Assembly (NCBI RefSeq): GCF_014596975.1
Contig: NZ_JACVXD010000006.1
Location: forward strand, 32,538 to 96,537
Reading direction: 5' to 3'
Source: Aestuariibaculum marinum
Lineage (GTDB): Bacteria; Bacteroidota; Bacteroidia; Flavobacteriales; Flavobacteriaceae
Length of the DNA: 64,000 bases
Below, in pieces: positions 17,708 through 27,072 of the stretch (position 1 is its first letter; every line of letters starts with the position of its first letter). The position numbers and the translations under genes were made by a program. The notes below the pieces were generated by a model. That model was given only the letters and a program-made list of their open reading frames with translations, was not told where the DNA came from and ran no database searches.

Positions 17708-18722
17708 AATTTTAGTTACAGGTGGATTAGGGTTTATCGGATCCCATACTGTTGTAGAATTACAAAATGAAGGCTACGAGGTCGTAATTATCGACGATTT
17801 ATCTAACTCATCTGAAAACGTATTAGAAGGTATTACGGCTATTACTGGAACAACGCCAATCTTTGAAAAATTAGATTTGAAAGATAAGGCTGGAGTTGAA
17901 GCATTTTTTAAGAAGCATAATGACGTAGAAGGCGTAATTCATTTTGCAGCCAGTAAAGCGGTAGGTGAGAGTGTTCAGGAACCTTTATTGTATTACGAAA
18001 ACAATATTGGTACGTTGGTTTATATTCTTAAAGAATTAAAGAAACTACCATCTGCAGCATTTATTTTTAGCTCATCATGTACCGTTTACGGTCAGGCCGA
18101 TGAATTGCCTATTACCGAAAATGCACCAGTTAAATTAGCTGAGTCTCCTTATGGAAATACCAAACAAATAGGTGAGGAAATTATTAGAGATACTTGCAAA
18201 GTAACACCATCATTAAAAGCGATTGCGTTACGTTATTTCAATCCGGTAGGTGCACACGAGTCTGTTGAAATAGGTGAACTTCCAATCGGGGTGCCTCAAA
18301 ACTTAGTACCTTTTATTACACAAACAGCTATCGGACTTCGTGAGGAATTATCTGTTTTTGGTGACGATTATCCAACTCCAGATGGCACCTGTATTCGCGA
18401 TTATATTCATGTGGTAGATTTAGCAAAAGCGCATGTTGTGGCATTAAAACGTTTGTTAGAAGGTAAGAATAAAGAGAACTACGAAACCTTTAATTTAGGA
18501 ACAGGAAAAGGAAGTTCTGTTTTAGAAGTGGTTCAGGCTTTTGAGCGTGTTTCTGGTGAGAAGTTAAAATATAAAATTGTAGGTCGTCGCGAAGGTGATA
18601 TTATTTCAGCTTACGCCGATACCAATAAAGCAAATAATGAATTAGGTTGGAAAACTGAATTAACTCTTGACGATGCGATGCGTTCGGCATGGAATTGGGA
18701 AAAGAAAGTGAGAAGTAAATAA
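17700..18722 (+). CDS. galE: UDP-glucose 4-epimerase
   Basis: 340 residues, an extended short-chain dehydrogenase. The NAD site is VTGGLGFIGSH, the active site is SSSCTVYG plus YGNTK (YxxxK), and GalE-specific segments RYFNPVGAHES and GTCIRDYIHVVDLA are present. It interconverts UDP-glucose and UDP-galactose in the cytoplasm. The coupling to the DegT aminotransferase suggests supply of sugar nucleotides for surface glycans rather than only galactose breakdown. A terminator follows at 18741. Confidence 0.95.
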   Translation: MSKILVTGGLGFIGSHTVVELQNEGYEVVIIDDLSNSSENVLEGITAITGTTPIFEKLDLKDKAGVEAFFKKHNDVEGVIHFAASKAVGESVQEPLLYYENNIGTLVYILKELKKLPSAAFIFSSSCTVYGQADELPITENAPVKLAESPYGNTKQIGEEIIRDTCKVTPSLKAIALRYFNPVGAHESVEIGELPIGVPQNLVPFITQTAIGLREELSVFGDDYPTPDGTCIRDYIHVVDLAKAHVVALKRLLEGKNKENYETFNLGTGKGSSVLEVVQAFERVSGEKLKYKIVGRREGDIISAYADTNKANNELGWKTELTLDDAMRSAWNWEKKVRSK

Positions 18723-18740
18723 CCTAATTGTTTAGATATA

Positions 18741-18777
18741 AAAAAAGGCTGCAAATTTAATTGCAGCCTTTTTATTT
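18741..18777. terminator. Bidirectional terminator between galE and lspA
   Basis: AAAAAAAGGCTGCAA pairs with TTGCAGCCTTTTT, with a short ATTTAA loop and A and T tracts on either side. It serves both convergent transcripts. Confidence 0.9.
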
Positions 18778-18810
18778 AATGTCATTCTGAATGTGTTTTC
18801 AGAATCTAAT

Positions 18811-19332
18811 TTATTCCGTGATTGTTGCTTTTTTCTTGTTTTTAAAGCTGGCAAACAGTAGGATAAACATTCCCGCTGTTACCGAGACATCGGCCATATT
18901 AAAAATACCAGTTCTAAACACCCCGCCTAAATCAATAAAGAAAAAGTCGGTTACCGAGCCATAAACGATACGATCATATACATTAGCGATACCACCACCA
19001 ATAATGCTGGCAAACGCAAAAAGTGACCACTTATCTATAGTTTTATCTTTTAAGATATGACGCAATACAAAACCTAAAACCACAATAGGTAATATAAGTA
19101 ATACGATAAGTCTAAGCGTCGGGTTTAAATCACTACCCATCCCTAAAAAGGCACCGGTGTTTTCAACATTCATCATTACAAACATATCTCCAATAACAGG
19201 AATACGTTCGCCGGGACTTACTTCGGTTCGTGGTTCGATACTCTCTCTTACAATAACTTTAGAAATCTGATCGACCGCAATGGTAACAACAATCACTAAA
19301 ATAATGTATAAGGTACGCTTGGTAAACTTCAT
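18811..19332 (-). CDS. lspA: Lipoprotein signal peptidase (signal peptidase II)
   Basis: 173 residues with four predicted membrane segments. Catalytic aspartates are D120 in GGGIANVYDR and D148 in FNMADV, and the conserved VDQISK and NVENTGAFLG segments are present. It cleaves prolipoproteins at the lipobox after lipid attachment and would process the lipoproteins seen in this window. It lies 34 nt downstream of fabD and is probably cotranscribed. Confidence 0.96.
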   Translation of the reverse strand: MKFTKRTLYIILVIVVTIAVDQISKVIVRESIEPRTEVSPGERIPVIGDMFVMMNVENTGAFLGMGSDLNPTLRLIVLLILPIVVLGFVLRHILKDKTIDKWSLFAFASIIGGGIANVYDRIVYGSVTDFFFIDLGGVFRTGIFNMADVSVTAGMFILLFASFKNKKKATITE

Positions 19333-19366
19333 GTATTAACAATTTTTGTAAAGGTCTGTTATAGAC

Positions 19367-20248
19367 TTATACGGTTGCAGAAGCTGTTTCAGACTGTCTG
19401 TCAATTTTTTTAACTAATCCTTGTAAAACGTTACCTGGACCAACTTCGGTAAATAAAGTCGCACCATCGGTAATCATTTGTTGTACTGATTGTGTCCAGC
19501 GTACAGGAGCTGTTAATTGAGAAATTAAATTTGTTTTAATCGCATTTTCATCGATAACGGCATTAGCGGTTACGTTTTGGTAAATCGGACAGTTTGGTTT
19601 ACTGAAAGTTGTGTTTTCGATTGCCGCTGCTAATTCTTCACGAGCTGGCTCCATTAAAGGCGAGTGAAAAGCACCACCAACAGGTAAAACTAAGGCACGA
19701 CGTGCACCTGCTTCTTTTAATGCTTCACAAGCTTTGTTAATCGCTTCAATTTCTCCAGAGATTACTAACTGACCCGGGCAGTTGTAGTTTGCAGCAACCA
19801 CAATACCTTCGGTGGAAGCACATACGTTTTCAACAATAGAATCTTCTAAACCTAAAACAGCAGCCATGGTGCTTGGTTGTAATTCGCAGGCTTTTTGCAT
19901 GGCTAAAGCGCGTTGAGAAACTAATTTTAAGCCGTCTTCGAAATTTAAAGCACCGTTAGCAACTAATGCTGAAAATTCACCTAAAGAGTGTCCGGCAACC
20001 ATATCTGGTTTAAAGCTATCGCCTAAAGTTTTAGCCAAAATTACAGAGTGTAAAAAGATAGCTGGTTGGGTTACTTTAGTTTCTTTAAGGTCTTCGGCCG
20101 AACCTTCGAACATAATATCTGTAATATTGAAACCAAGAATGCTGTTGGCTTTTTCGAATAATTCTTGAGCTAAAGGAGAGTTCTCGTAAAGATCTAACCC
20201 CATACCTGTAAATTGTGCGCCCTGACCAGGAAATATATAAGCTTTCAT
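19367..20248 (-). CDS. fabD: Malonyl-CoA:ACP transacylase
   Basis: 293 residues. The nucleophile S88 lies in AGHSLGEFSA, an N-terminal FPGQGAQFTGMG loop contributes to the oxyanion hole, and the catalytic histidine is in GGAFHSPLM. The enzyme loads malonate on acyl carrier protein for fatty acid synthesis. It is not within a fab cluster here but precedes lspA. A TATTTTTG -7 element lies 32 nt upstream of the start. Confidence 0.96.
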   Translation of the reverse strand: MKAYIFPGQGAQFTGMGLDLYENSPLAQELFEKANSILGFNITDIMFEGSAEDLKETKVTQPAIFLHSVILAKTLGDSFKPDMVAGHSLGEFSALVANGALNFEDGLKLVSQRALAMQKACELQPSTMAAVLGLEDSIVENVCASTEGIVVAANYNCPGQLVISGEIEAINKACEALKEAGARRALVLPVGGAFHSPLMEPAREELAAAIENTTFSKPNCPIYQNVTANAVIDENAIKTNLISQLTAPVRWTQSVQQMITDGATLFTEVGPGNVLQGLVKKIDRQSETASATV

Positions 20249-20279
20249 CTGTTTATTTTTATTAGATTTTTTAGTGGTG

Positions 20280-20287
20280 CAAAAATA
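20280..20287 (-). promoter_or_regulatory. -7 promoter element of fabD-lspA
   Basis: The minus strand reads TATTTTTG, a full match to TAnnTTTG, and implies a 5' leader of roughly 28 nt. No clear -33 TTG is seen. Confidence 0.5.
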
Positions 20288-20346
20288 GGAATATTTTTTC
20301 TAAGATACTTTTGTTTGTTTTCTTACTGAATAACAATAAGTTGCTA

Positions 20347-21903
20347 TTATAAGCCGACGATTGCTGCCTCAGCACAGCGCTCACCATCCATGGCAGCCGA
20401 TACTATACCACCGGCATAACCACCACCTTCACCACAAGGGAATAAACCTCCTATTTGCGGATGTTCCAATCGTTCGTTTCTGGGAATGCAAACCGGTGAT
20501 GAGGTTCTTGATTCTACGCCTACAATGTTAGCTTCAGCGGTATAATACCCCTTCATTTTTTGTCCGAATGCAGCAAAGCCTTTTCGTAATCTACTACCAA
20601 TTAATTTTGGCATTAAAGAGTGTAGCGGACTCGAATTTAATCCGGGTTGATAAGACGTCGGATTTAAATCTGCTGATAATTTGCCTTCTACAAAATCGGT
20701 TAAACGCTGTGCAGGAGCAACCTGACTACGGCCACCGGCGGTGAAGGCCATGCGCTCTAAATTTTTCTGATATTCTAAACCTTTTAAAGCTCCGAACTGT
20801 TCGTATTTTGGTAAATCGCGATTCACATCTATTTCTACCACAATACCCGAGTTGGCAAATAAGTTGTTTCGTTTAGAAGGCGACATTCCGTTAACAACAA
20901 CTTCACCGTTTGCGGTTGCAGCAGGAACAATAAATCCACCAGGACACATACAGAAGGAATATACACCACGATCGTTAACTTGTTGTACCAAACTGTACGA
21001 AGCGGCAGGTAATAATTCGTGACGTTCGCCACTGCAATGGTATTGAATACTGTCTATAATATGCTGCGGATGTTCTACACGAACACCCATAGCGAATGAT
21101 TTAGCTTCTAAAGCAATTTCCTTTTCGTGTAACAAATAGAAAATGTCGCGAGCCGAATGTCCTGTTGCCAGAATAACACGGTCAGCAGGCATTTCATCTT
21201 TTCCATTTAATTGAATGGCTTGTATTTTATTGTTTTTAATAACAAAATCGGTTACGCGCGTTTCAAAATGTACTTCACCACCATATTTTAAAATGGTTTC
21301 ACGAATATTCTGAACCACTTTAGGTAGTTTATTCGTTCCGATATGTGGATGCGCATCAACCAGAATCTGGTCGGTAGCTCCGTGATATACCAGGTTCTCA
21401 AAAATACGACGCACATCGCCACGTTTTAAACTTCGGGTGTACAGTTTACCATCACTGTAAGTTCCGGCACCGCCTTCACCAAAACAATAATTTGAATCTT
21501 CGTTTACAAAATGCTGTTGGTTAATGGCGCGCAAATCACGACGACGATCCTGAACATTTTTACCGCGTTCTAAAACAATAGGTTTAAAACCTAATTCAAT
21601 ACAGCGCAGTGCGGCATACATTCCGGCAGGCCCAAAACCAATAATATGAATAGGCTTGGCTTTCGAGACATCTTTATAATCAAATTGATATTCTGAAGAT
21701 TTTGGCATCACTTCACGAATATAAACCGCCACTTTATAGTTAAAGATAATTTTAGGTTTACGCGCATCAATAGATTTTCGAAGTACTTTAACACCTGTAA
21801 TATCTTCCTTGTCGATATCAAGTACCTGAGCCGATTTAATAACTAAAATATCATGGTGTTCCTCTTCCTTAAGAGTGACACGAAGTTGTAATTCTTTAAC
21901 CAT
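20347..21903 (-). CDS. FAD/NAD(P)-dependent dehydrogenase of the COG2509 type
   Basis: 518 residues. An N-terminal domain of about 90 residues (conserved in this family) precedes a dinucleotide-binding motif IIGFGPAGMYAAL and LERG. Further segments are CFGEGGAGTYSDGKLYTR, ILATGHSARDIF and GEGGGYAGGIVSAAMDG, the C-terminal FAD site. The family is widespread but has no settled substrate. Its members are annotated as NAD-utilising or FAD-dependent oxidoreductases. No neighbour clarifies its role. Confidence 0.85.
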   Translation of the reverse strand: MVKELQLRVTLKEEEHHDILVIKSAQVLDIDKEDITGVKVLRKSIDARKPKIIFNYKVAVYIREVMPKSSEYQFDYKDVSKAKPIHIIGFGPAGMYAALRCIELGFKPIVLERGKNVQDRRRDLRAINQQHFVNEDSNYCFGEGGAGTYSDGKLYTRSLKRGDVRRIFENLVYHGATDQILVDAHPHIGTNKLPKVVQNIRETILKYGGEVHFETRVTDFVIKNNKIQAIQLNGKDEMPADRVILATGHSARDIFYLLHEKEIALEAKSFAMGVRVEHPQHIIDSIQYHCSGERHELLPAASYSLVQQVNDRGVYSFCMCPGGFIVPAATANGEVVVNGMSPSKRNNLFANSGIVVEIDVNRDLPKYEQFGALKGLEYQKNLERMAFTAGGRSQVAPAQRLTDFVEGKLSADLNPTSYQPGLNSSPLHSLMPKLIGSRLRKGFAAFGQKMKGYYTAEANIVGVESRTSSPVCIPRNERLEHPQIGGLFPCGEGGGYAGGIVSAAMDGERCAEAAIVGL

Positions 21904-21972
21904 GCTGCGAAATTAGGGAAAATAGCCTTGAGTTTATTAAAAAGTATACTCTAAAGGTTTTAAAGGGCCTTT

Positions 21973-22908
21973 TTAGTATGCTTTTTTAAAGGCTTTATAA
22001 AGTTTTAAGGTATTTGCATTACCATTATGAACTATTAACCGATAACGTAAAATAGTAGGTTTGGTATTTGATAAAGGAACGGTTTCTTTTCCAGGGAAGG
22101 GGTAAACTGCATTCTGCATGCTTCGTTTTTGACGTAAGATCCAACGGTTTTGTTTTCCAGGATTTGAGGGATGACAAAAAATGGTCAATCCAGCATGAGA
22201 TGAGTTTTTACCCAAAGCACCTGAAAAATCCATCCAATTACCAGCTTTTATAGGAAGGTTTTCGGGAGTTATTTTTCCTATGTAACTAGTAAAATTGATG
22301 TCTTCAGGAAGTTTTATTCTTGTTGAAAATCCGCCGTAACCTTTAGCGTCTTCCGAACCGCCAATACGCATTTCTGGTTCTAAAGCTAATAACTGAATTT
22401 CAATGTCGATGACACGGTAATTTTCGGTTTTAGGATGAACGATAATAGTTGTAGTTTCTTTTACAAAGGGCTTTTCGTTATTTCTGGAATCTAACCATAA
22501 ATTCGATTTCCACAAGACTTCGGTTTGTATCGTTTTAGATTTATTGTTTGTATAGATTTCTTTTACGGAAGTTACATCCCATTTAAAATTTTCAATTTCC
22601 CAACCATCACCAATACGTTTATCGCCAATGTAGAGTTGATGCCAAGCCCAAAAAATGCCACGGTGGTGTAAATGATCTTCAGGGAAATCTTCAGTTAAAA
22701 TCTCGCCATCTAAACTGTAAAGTGGATGAATGTAATTGGCTCTTTTGTAATTCCCGTTTATGGACTTTTTAGCAATTTGATAAACAAGAATGCTATCATT
22801 GCCTTCAGTAAAGTAAGCTTGATCCTTATTTATTTCAACAGACACCGTTTGGGCTTCTGTAGTAGAAGCGAAAAGCAGTAAAATAATGAATAAAGGTATT
22901 AGTCGCAT
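21973..22908 (-). CDS. Secreted DUF6807 (PmoA-like) protein
   Basis: 311 residues with a signal peptide (MRLIPLFIILLLF, cleavage near TEA-Q). The family motif region HRGIFWAWHQLYIGDKRIGDGWEIE and a His-rich EDHLHHRG segment are typical of DUF6807 proteins, which are common in polysaccharide-degrading Bacteroidota. No activity is established. The ATG at 22908 is chosen because the longer frame would begin at TTG 22932, inside a promoter-like GTAATTTG (22930-22937 on the minus strand), and the signal peptide fits this start. Confidence 0.75.
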   Translation of the reverse strand: MRLIPLFIILLLFASTTEAQTVSVEINKDQAYFTEGNDSILVYQIAKKSINGNYKRANYIHPLYSLDGEILTEDFPEDHLHHRGIFWAWHQLYIGDKRIGDGWEIENFKWDVTSVKEIYTNNKSKTIQTEVLWKSNLWLDSRNNEKPFVKETTTIIVHPKTENYRVIDIEIQLLALEPEMRIGGSEDAKGYGGFSTRIKLPEDINFTSYIGKITPENLPIKAGNWMDFSGALGKNSSHAGLTIFCHPSNPGKQNRWILRQKRSMQNAVYPFPGKETVPLSNTKPTILRYRLIVHNGNANTLKLYKAFKKAY

Positions 22909-22991
22909 TGGAAAAAAATATGGCCTTAACAAATTACGTAAAATTACTGTAACCTGTTAAAGTCATTATGCTGAGTTTATTTGTACCTTGT

Positions 22992-23888
22992 TTATTTTCT
23001 TTGGTAGGTTAAAAAGGTGAAATCGTATTCGTTTTTCTCACTTTTTTGGTGGAACTCATGTGCGGTCTCTTGCCAGATTTCAGAATCGATTTCAGGGAAA
23101 AAGGTATCGGCTTCAAAATCGGCATGAACGCGAGTAATTTCAATTTTGTCGGCAACTTCCATTGCTTGTTTGTAAATTTCGCCACCGCCAATAATAAAAG
23201 GCTGTTCATCGTTTTTAGCGATAGCAATAGCGTCTTCTAAATTATTGACTACAATAACACCTTCCGGAACTTCGTAATCACTTTGTCTTGTAATAACTAC
23301 GTGTGTTCGGTTAGGTAAAGGTTTTGGGAAACTTTCAAAAGTTTTACGCCCCATGATAACGTGGTGACCGCTGGTTAAACTTTTAAAGCGTTTTAAATCG
23401 TCACTAATGTGCCAAATAAGTTTGTTGTCTTTTCCAATAGCATTGTTTTCAGCTGCAGCAACAATAATGGTTAGGTTGTCGTTTTTTGTCAATTTTTGAT
23501 TTAATTTTTTTAATAAACTTTCGTCAGAGGGAAGGTTGGCATTAAGCTTTTCAATACGTTTCTGTTGCTTAGCTACAAGTTTGTTTAATTGTGCTTTCTC
23601 CCATTCTTTACCCATAAATCGGTGCGTTACAAATACAGAAAAGAAATGATACGTTAGAAAGAAAAACCAGATAAGAATAGCTATTACAAACCAGTCTTGC
23701 CCCAAAATTTTAAACTCGGCGCCAATACCCAAAACAATATTGGCAATTATAAAAAACACTGATGCAATTAAGAAAAATACAAAGTGTCGGTATAGCCCTT
23801 TTTTCTTTTTAATGCGTCGCTGTGCATTTTCAATAAGCTCTAGTTGTTCTTTGTCTATTTGTGGTTTTGATGACTTTTTTCCAAACAT
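22992..23888 (-). CDS. folA: Fusion of a 2TM membrane domain and dihydrofolate reductase
   Basis: 298 residues against about 160 for a normal DHFR. Residues 1-30 are charged and 34-55 and 65-87 are membrane helices, matching the small 2TM domain of Bacteroidota. Residues 95-135 form a basic helical linker. Residues 138-298 are a complete DHFR: IIVAAAENNAIG, LIWHISDDLKRFK with the catalytic acid at D164, HHVIMGRKTFESF, and GGGEIYKQA. No start codon precedes the DHFR part closely, so a separate enzyme is not evident. DHFR regenerates tetrahydrofolate, needed for thyA located 0.7 kb away. Membrane anchoring of the enzyme is inferred. Confidence 0.9.
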   Translation of the reverse strand: MFGKKSSKPQIDKEQLELIENAQRRIKKKKGLYRHFVFFLIASVFFIIANIVLGIGAEFKILGQDWFVIAILIWFFFLTYHFFSVFVTHRFMGKEWEKAQLNKLVAKQQKRIEKLNANLPSDESLLKKLNQKLTKNDNLTIIVAAAENNAIGKDNKLIWHISDDLKRFKSLTSGHHVIMGRKTFESFPKPLPNRTHVVITRQSDYEVPEGVIVVNNLEDAIAIAKNDEQPFIIGGGEIYKQAMEVADKIEITRVHADFEADTFFPEIDSEIWQETAHEFHQKSEKNEYDFTFLTYQRK

Positions 23889-24192
23889 AATACTTGTTTT
23901 ACACAGCAGTAAAGTTAAAGCTTTTTGTTGATATCCCTTACTTTATTTTCTTAGTAGAAATACGGAGCGGTTTTTATAAATTGCAAATAAAAAGTAGTTG
24001 AAAATCAGTTATTAATATTCGTTTTAAACTGATAATTATCTAAAATTCATTGGGTGAAAAATAGGAGGATTAAATTTACAATAGGTCATTATTAATAAAT
24101 TGATAATTCTTTGCCTTAAAGCATGTTAGAATGTAACCTATGTTAAATTCTTTGTTATTTTTGTTAGTATAACAATCACTAAAACTTATATT
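23889..24192. other. 304-bp intergenic region between divergent genes
   Basis: Very AT-rich. On the plus strand it holds a TATTTTTG -7 box (24156-24163) for the CBM48 gene. On the minus side there is only a near match, TAACTTTA, for the DHFR fusion gene. I see no RNA gene or small open frame that I can support. Confidence 0.5.
24156..24163 (+). promoter_or_regulatory. -7 promoter element of the CBM48 gene
   Basis: TATTTTTG fully matches TAnnTTTG and lies 29 nt before the start codon. A small GTTA/TAAC inverted repeat follows directly at the expected transcription start. Confidence 0.5.
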
Positions 24193-24489
24193 ATGGCTAT
24201 TTCAAAACAGTACTTAAAAAGTAAACCAGTATGTAAAGTAACGTTTTCTATTCTTGCTGAAGACGCTAAAAAAGTATCCTTAGTGGGAAGCTTTAATGAG
24301 TGGAATACAAAGGCAACTCCATTAAAAAAATTAAAAAACGGAACCTTTAAGGGTGTTGTTGATTTAGATAAAGACGGATCTTACGAATTTAAATATGTTG
24401 TAGACGGAACTTACGTGAATGATGATGCTGCCGATGCGTATGTATGGAGCGATTTTGCTGCTGCAGATAATAGTGTTGTAACCGTGTAA
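24193..24489 (+). CDS. Stand-alone CBM48 / AMPK-beta-like glycogen-binding domain protein
   Basis: 98 residues, essentially one early-set immunoglobulin-like domain. Diagnostic segments are VSLVGSFNEWN, which contains the aromatic sugar-binding tryptophan, GSYEFKYVVDG and YVNDDAADAYV. This domain normally sits on branching enzymes, isoamylases or AMP-kinase beta subunits and binds alpha-glucans. Here it is alone, with no signal peptide, flanked by its own promoter and a terminator. A cytoplasmic glycogen-associated or regulatory role is inferred. No glycogen enzyme is nearby. Confidence 0.85.
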   Translation: MAISKQYLKSKPVCKVTFSILAEDAKKVSLVGSFNEWNTKATPLKKLKNGTFKGVVDLDKDGSYEFKYVVDGTYVNDDAADAYVWSDFAAADNSVVTV

Positions 24490-24515
24490 AAAAATGCTTA
24501 TCGATAAAAAATACA

Positions 24516-24556
24516 TTAAAAAAGGCTTCCTTTATTAAAAGAAAGCCTTTTTATGT
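24516..24556. terminator. Bidirectional terminator between the CBM48 gene and thyA
   Basis: AAAAAGGCTTCCTTT pairs imperfectly with AAAGAAAGCCTTTTT, flanked by A and T tracts. Both converging transcripts end here. Confidence 0.8.
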
Positions 24557-24558
24557 TT

Positions 24559-25383
24559 TTATACGGCAACCACACCTTTAATATGCGGATGCGGATCGTA
24601 ATTTTCTAAAGTGAAATCTTCAAATTTGAAATCGAAAATATCTTTGATTTCGGGATTTAATTTCATGGTTGGTAATGGTCTTGGCTCGCGTGAAAGTTGT
24701 AATTCTAACTGTTCAAAATGGTTGCTGTAAATGTGTGCATCGCCAAAAGTGTGGATAAATTCACCTGGTTGGTAGCCGCAAACCTGTGCCATCATTAATG
24801 TGAATAACGCATACGAAGCGATGTTAAAAGGTACACCTAAAAAGATATCTGCACTACGTTGGTAAAGTTGACATGATAATTTGCCATCGGCAACATAAAA
24901 CTGAAAAAAGGCGTGGCATGGCGGTAAAGCAGCTTTCCCATTAGCTACATTTTCACTGAAACTTTTTGATGTATCAGGTAACACCGAAGGATTCCACGCA
25001 GAAACCAGCATGCGTCGGCTGTTCGGATTGTTTTTTAAAGTGTCAATAACCTCTTTAATCTGATCGATTTCATCGCTGTTCCAGTTACGCCACTGGTGAC
25101 CGTAAACAGGACCAAGATCGCCGTTTTCGTCTGCCCATTCGTTCCAGATACGCACCCCGTTATCGGTTAAATATTTAATATTGGTATCGCCTTTTAAAAA
25201 CCAAAGTAGTTCGTAAATAATAGATTTTAAATGCAATTTTTTAGTGGTTACCATAGGGAACCCTTCATTTAAATCGAATCGCATTTGGTATCCAAAAACA
25301 CTCTTCGTACCAGTTCCGGTACGATCTCCTTTTTCATTTCCATGTTCTAAAACATGTTTTACTAAATCGTGGTATTGCTTCAT
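24559..25383 (-). CDS. thyA: Thymidylate synthase
   Basis: 274 residues. The nucleophile is C156 in [23 protein letters not shown], the folate-binding [12 protein letters not shown] and the C-terminal tail [12 protein letters not shown] fit the family. It methylates dUMP to dTMP with methylene-tetrahydrofolate and gives dihydrofolate, which the nearby 2TM-DHFR recycles. It is 142 nt downstream of the nucleoside transporter gene on the same strand. Confidence 0.97.
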   Translation of the reverse strand: MKQYHDLVKHVLEHGNEKGDRTGTGTKSVFGYQMRFDLNEGFPMVTTKKLHLKSIIYELLWFLKGDTNIKYLTDNGVRIWNEWADENGDLGPVYGHQWRNWNSDEIDQIKEVIDTLKNNPNSRRMLVSAWNPSVLPDTSKSFSENVANGKAALPPCHAFFQFYVADGKLSCQLYQRSADIFLGVPFNIASYALFTLMMAQVCGYQPGEFIHTFGDAHIYSNHFEQLELQLSREPRPLPTMKLNPEIKDIFDFKFEDFTLENYDPHPHIKGVVAV

Positions 25384-25525
25384 AATGTTATTGGTCTATG
25401 AAAATAAATTCAGCTAAAAGTAGCGCTGTATTTTCAAGGCATAAAAATAGAAAAAAGCGGTAAGCTAAAGACCTGAAATTCTTTTAATTTATTCTAAAGT
25501 TATTAACGATGGTCTTCGGAAAAGG

Positions 25526-27049
25526 TTAACCGATAATCATACCGGCGATAGTTGCAGAAACTAACGATGCGATGGTACCTCCAATTAAGGCTTTCATTCC
25601 GAATTTTGATAAAGTTTTACGTTGCCCTGGAGCCAATGACCCGATGCCTCCAATTTGAATTCCGATAGAAGCGAAGTTGGCAAAACCACATAGCATATAC
25701 GTTGCCATGATAATAGACTTTTCGTAAGTTAAATGAATACCATTAGTAGCATCTTTTAAATCGCGAAGTTGGATGTAACCAATAAATTCACTGGCTGCTA
25801 ATTTAATACCAAGTAATTGCCCCATCATCATCATGTCTTCTTGTGCAACACCTATTAGCCACATTAATGGTGCGAAAACGTAGCCTAAAATCAGCTCAAT
25901 GGATAAGCTTTGATAACTTGTATTATCGGTAACCCAGGTGTTGAAAGTAGTGATATCTCCAATCCAACCTAAAATACCATTAAACATGGCAATAAAGGCT
26001 ACAAATACTAAAAGCATACCACCTACATTAACGGCTAGCCTGAGACCTTCGGTGGTTCCGTTGGCAATAGCATCTAAAAAGTTAGCACCTATTTTTTCCT
26101 GAGAAACGGATACATCTGTTTTAACGTCCTCGGTTTGCGGGTATAATATTTTAGATATAACAATAGCTCCTGGTGCCGCCATAACCGATGCTGCCAATAA
26201 GTGTTTAGCATAGAATAAACGCATCACTTCGTCGTCGCCTCCTAAAAAGCCAATGTATGCAGCAAGTACGGCACCGGCAACAGTTGCCATACCTCCAATC
26301 ATAACCAAAAGCATTTCAGATTTATTCATTTTTTCTAAATAGGCCTTGATTAAAAGTGGAGCTTCGGTTTGTCCTAAAAAGATATTTCCAGCAACACTTA
26401 AACTTTCTGCTCCTGAAATTTTCAGAGCCTTTGAAAGTAACCAGGCCATGCCTTTTACCACTTTTTGAATGATACCTAAATAAAATAATACGGAGGTTAA
26501 TGCGGAAAAGAATATGATGGTAGGTAAAACCTGAAAGGCAAAAATATAGCCGAAAGTATCCATGTCAACAACTAAGCCTTCGAATAAAAATTTACTTCCT
26601 GCTCTGGTGAATTCAAGTACCGAAACGAATAATCCGCCAATAAATTCAAATATGGTTTTTATAAAATCAACTTTTAAGACTCCAAAAGCGATTAATAATT
26701 GAAAAGCCAATCCAATAGCAACAATTTTCCAATTAATAGCTTTTCTGTTACTGCTAAATAAAAACGCAATGAAGATTAAGGACAACATACCCAAGGCACC
26801 ACGTAATAGACTATTAAATGTAAAGCCTTGACTAGGAACGATAGGAGAACTAACAGTTGCTTGAGACTCTTCAATAATAATGACCTCTTCGGAAACTGAG
26901 GGTGTCGACGTTAGAGAATCGGTTTGAGTAGTAACCGGTTCGGATACCTCGGTTTGTATACTATCGGGTGTTGTATTTTTGTTTTGCGCTAAGGCTGTTG
27001 ATGTAAGTAATGACAGGATTAGGGCAAGAGACAAAAATACGTGTTTCAT
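25526..27049 (-). CDS. Concentrative nucleoside transporter (CNT/NupC family) with N-terminal extension
   Basis: 507 residues, about 100 more than classical NupC. A signal-peptide-like N terminus (residues 1-21, ending TALA-Q) is followed by a Thr/Ser/Glu-rich segment to about residue 75, then the CNT core. Core motifs are SLSVAGNIFLGQTEAPLLIKAYLEKMNKSEM and CGFANFASIGIQIGGIGSLAPGQR. The family imports nucleosides with a proton or sodium ion. The cleavable signal and polar linker would place the N terminus outside, and their role is unknown. It is 23 nt downstream of the DUF151 gene. Confidence 0.88.
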   Translation of the reverse strand: MKHVFLSLALILSLLTSTALAQNKNTTPDSIQTEVSEPVTTQTDSLTSTPSVSEEVIIIEESQATVSSPIVPSQGFTFNSLLRGALGMLSLIFIAFLFSSNRKAINWKIVAIGLAFQLLIAFGVLKVDFIKTIFEFIGGLFVSVLEFTRAGSKFLFEGLVVDMDTFGYIFAFQVLPTIIFFSALTSVLFYLGIIQKVVKGMAWLLSKALKISGAESLSVAGNIFLGQTEAPLLIKAYLEKMNKSEMLLVMIGGMATVAGAVLAAYIGFLGGDDEVMRLFYAKHLLAASVMAAPGAIVISKILYPQTEDVKTDVSVSQEKIGANFLDAIANGTTEGLRLAVNVGGMLLVFVAFIAMFNGILGWIGDITTFNTWVTDNTSYQSLSIELILGYVFAPLMWLIGVAQEDMMMMGQLLGIKLAASEFIGYIQLRDLKDATNGIHLTYEKSIIMATYMLCGFANFASIGIQIGGIGSLAPGQRKTLSKFGMKALIGGTIASLVSATIAGMIIG

Positions 27050-27072
27050 AGTATGCTTAGGTTATTTGAGGG

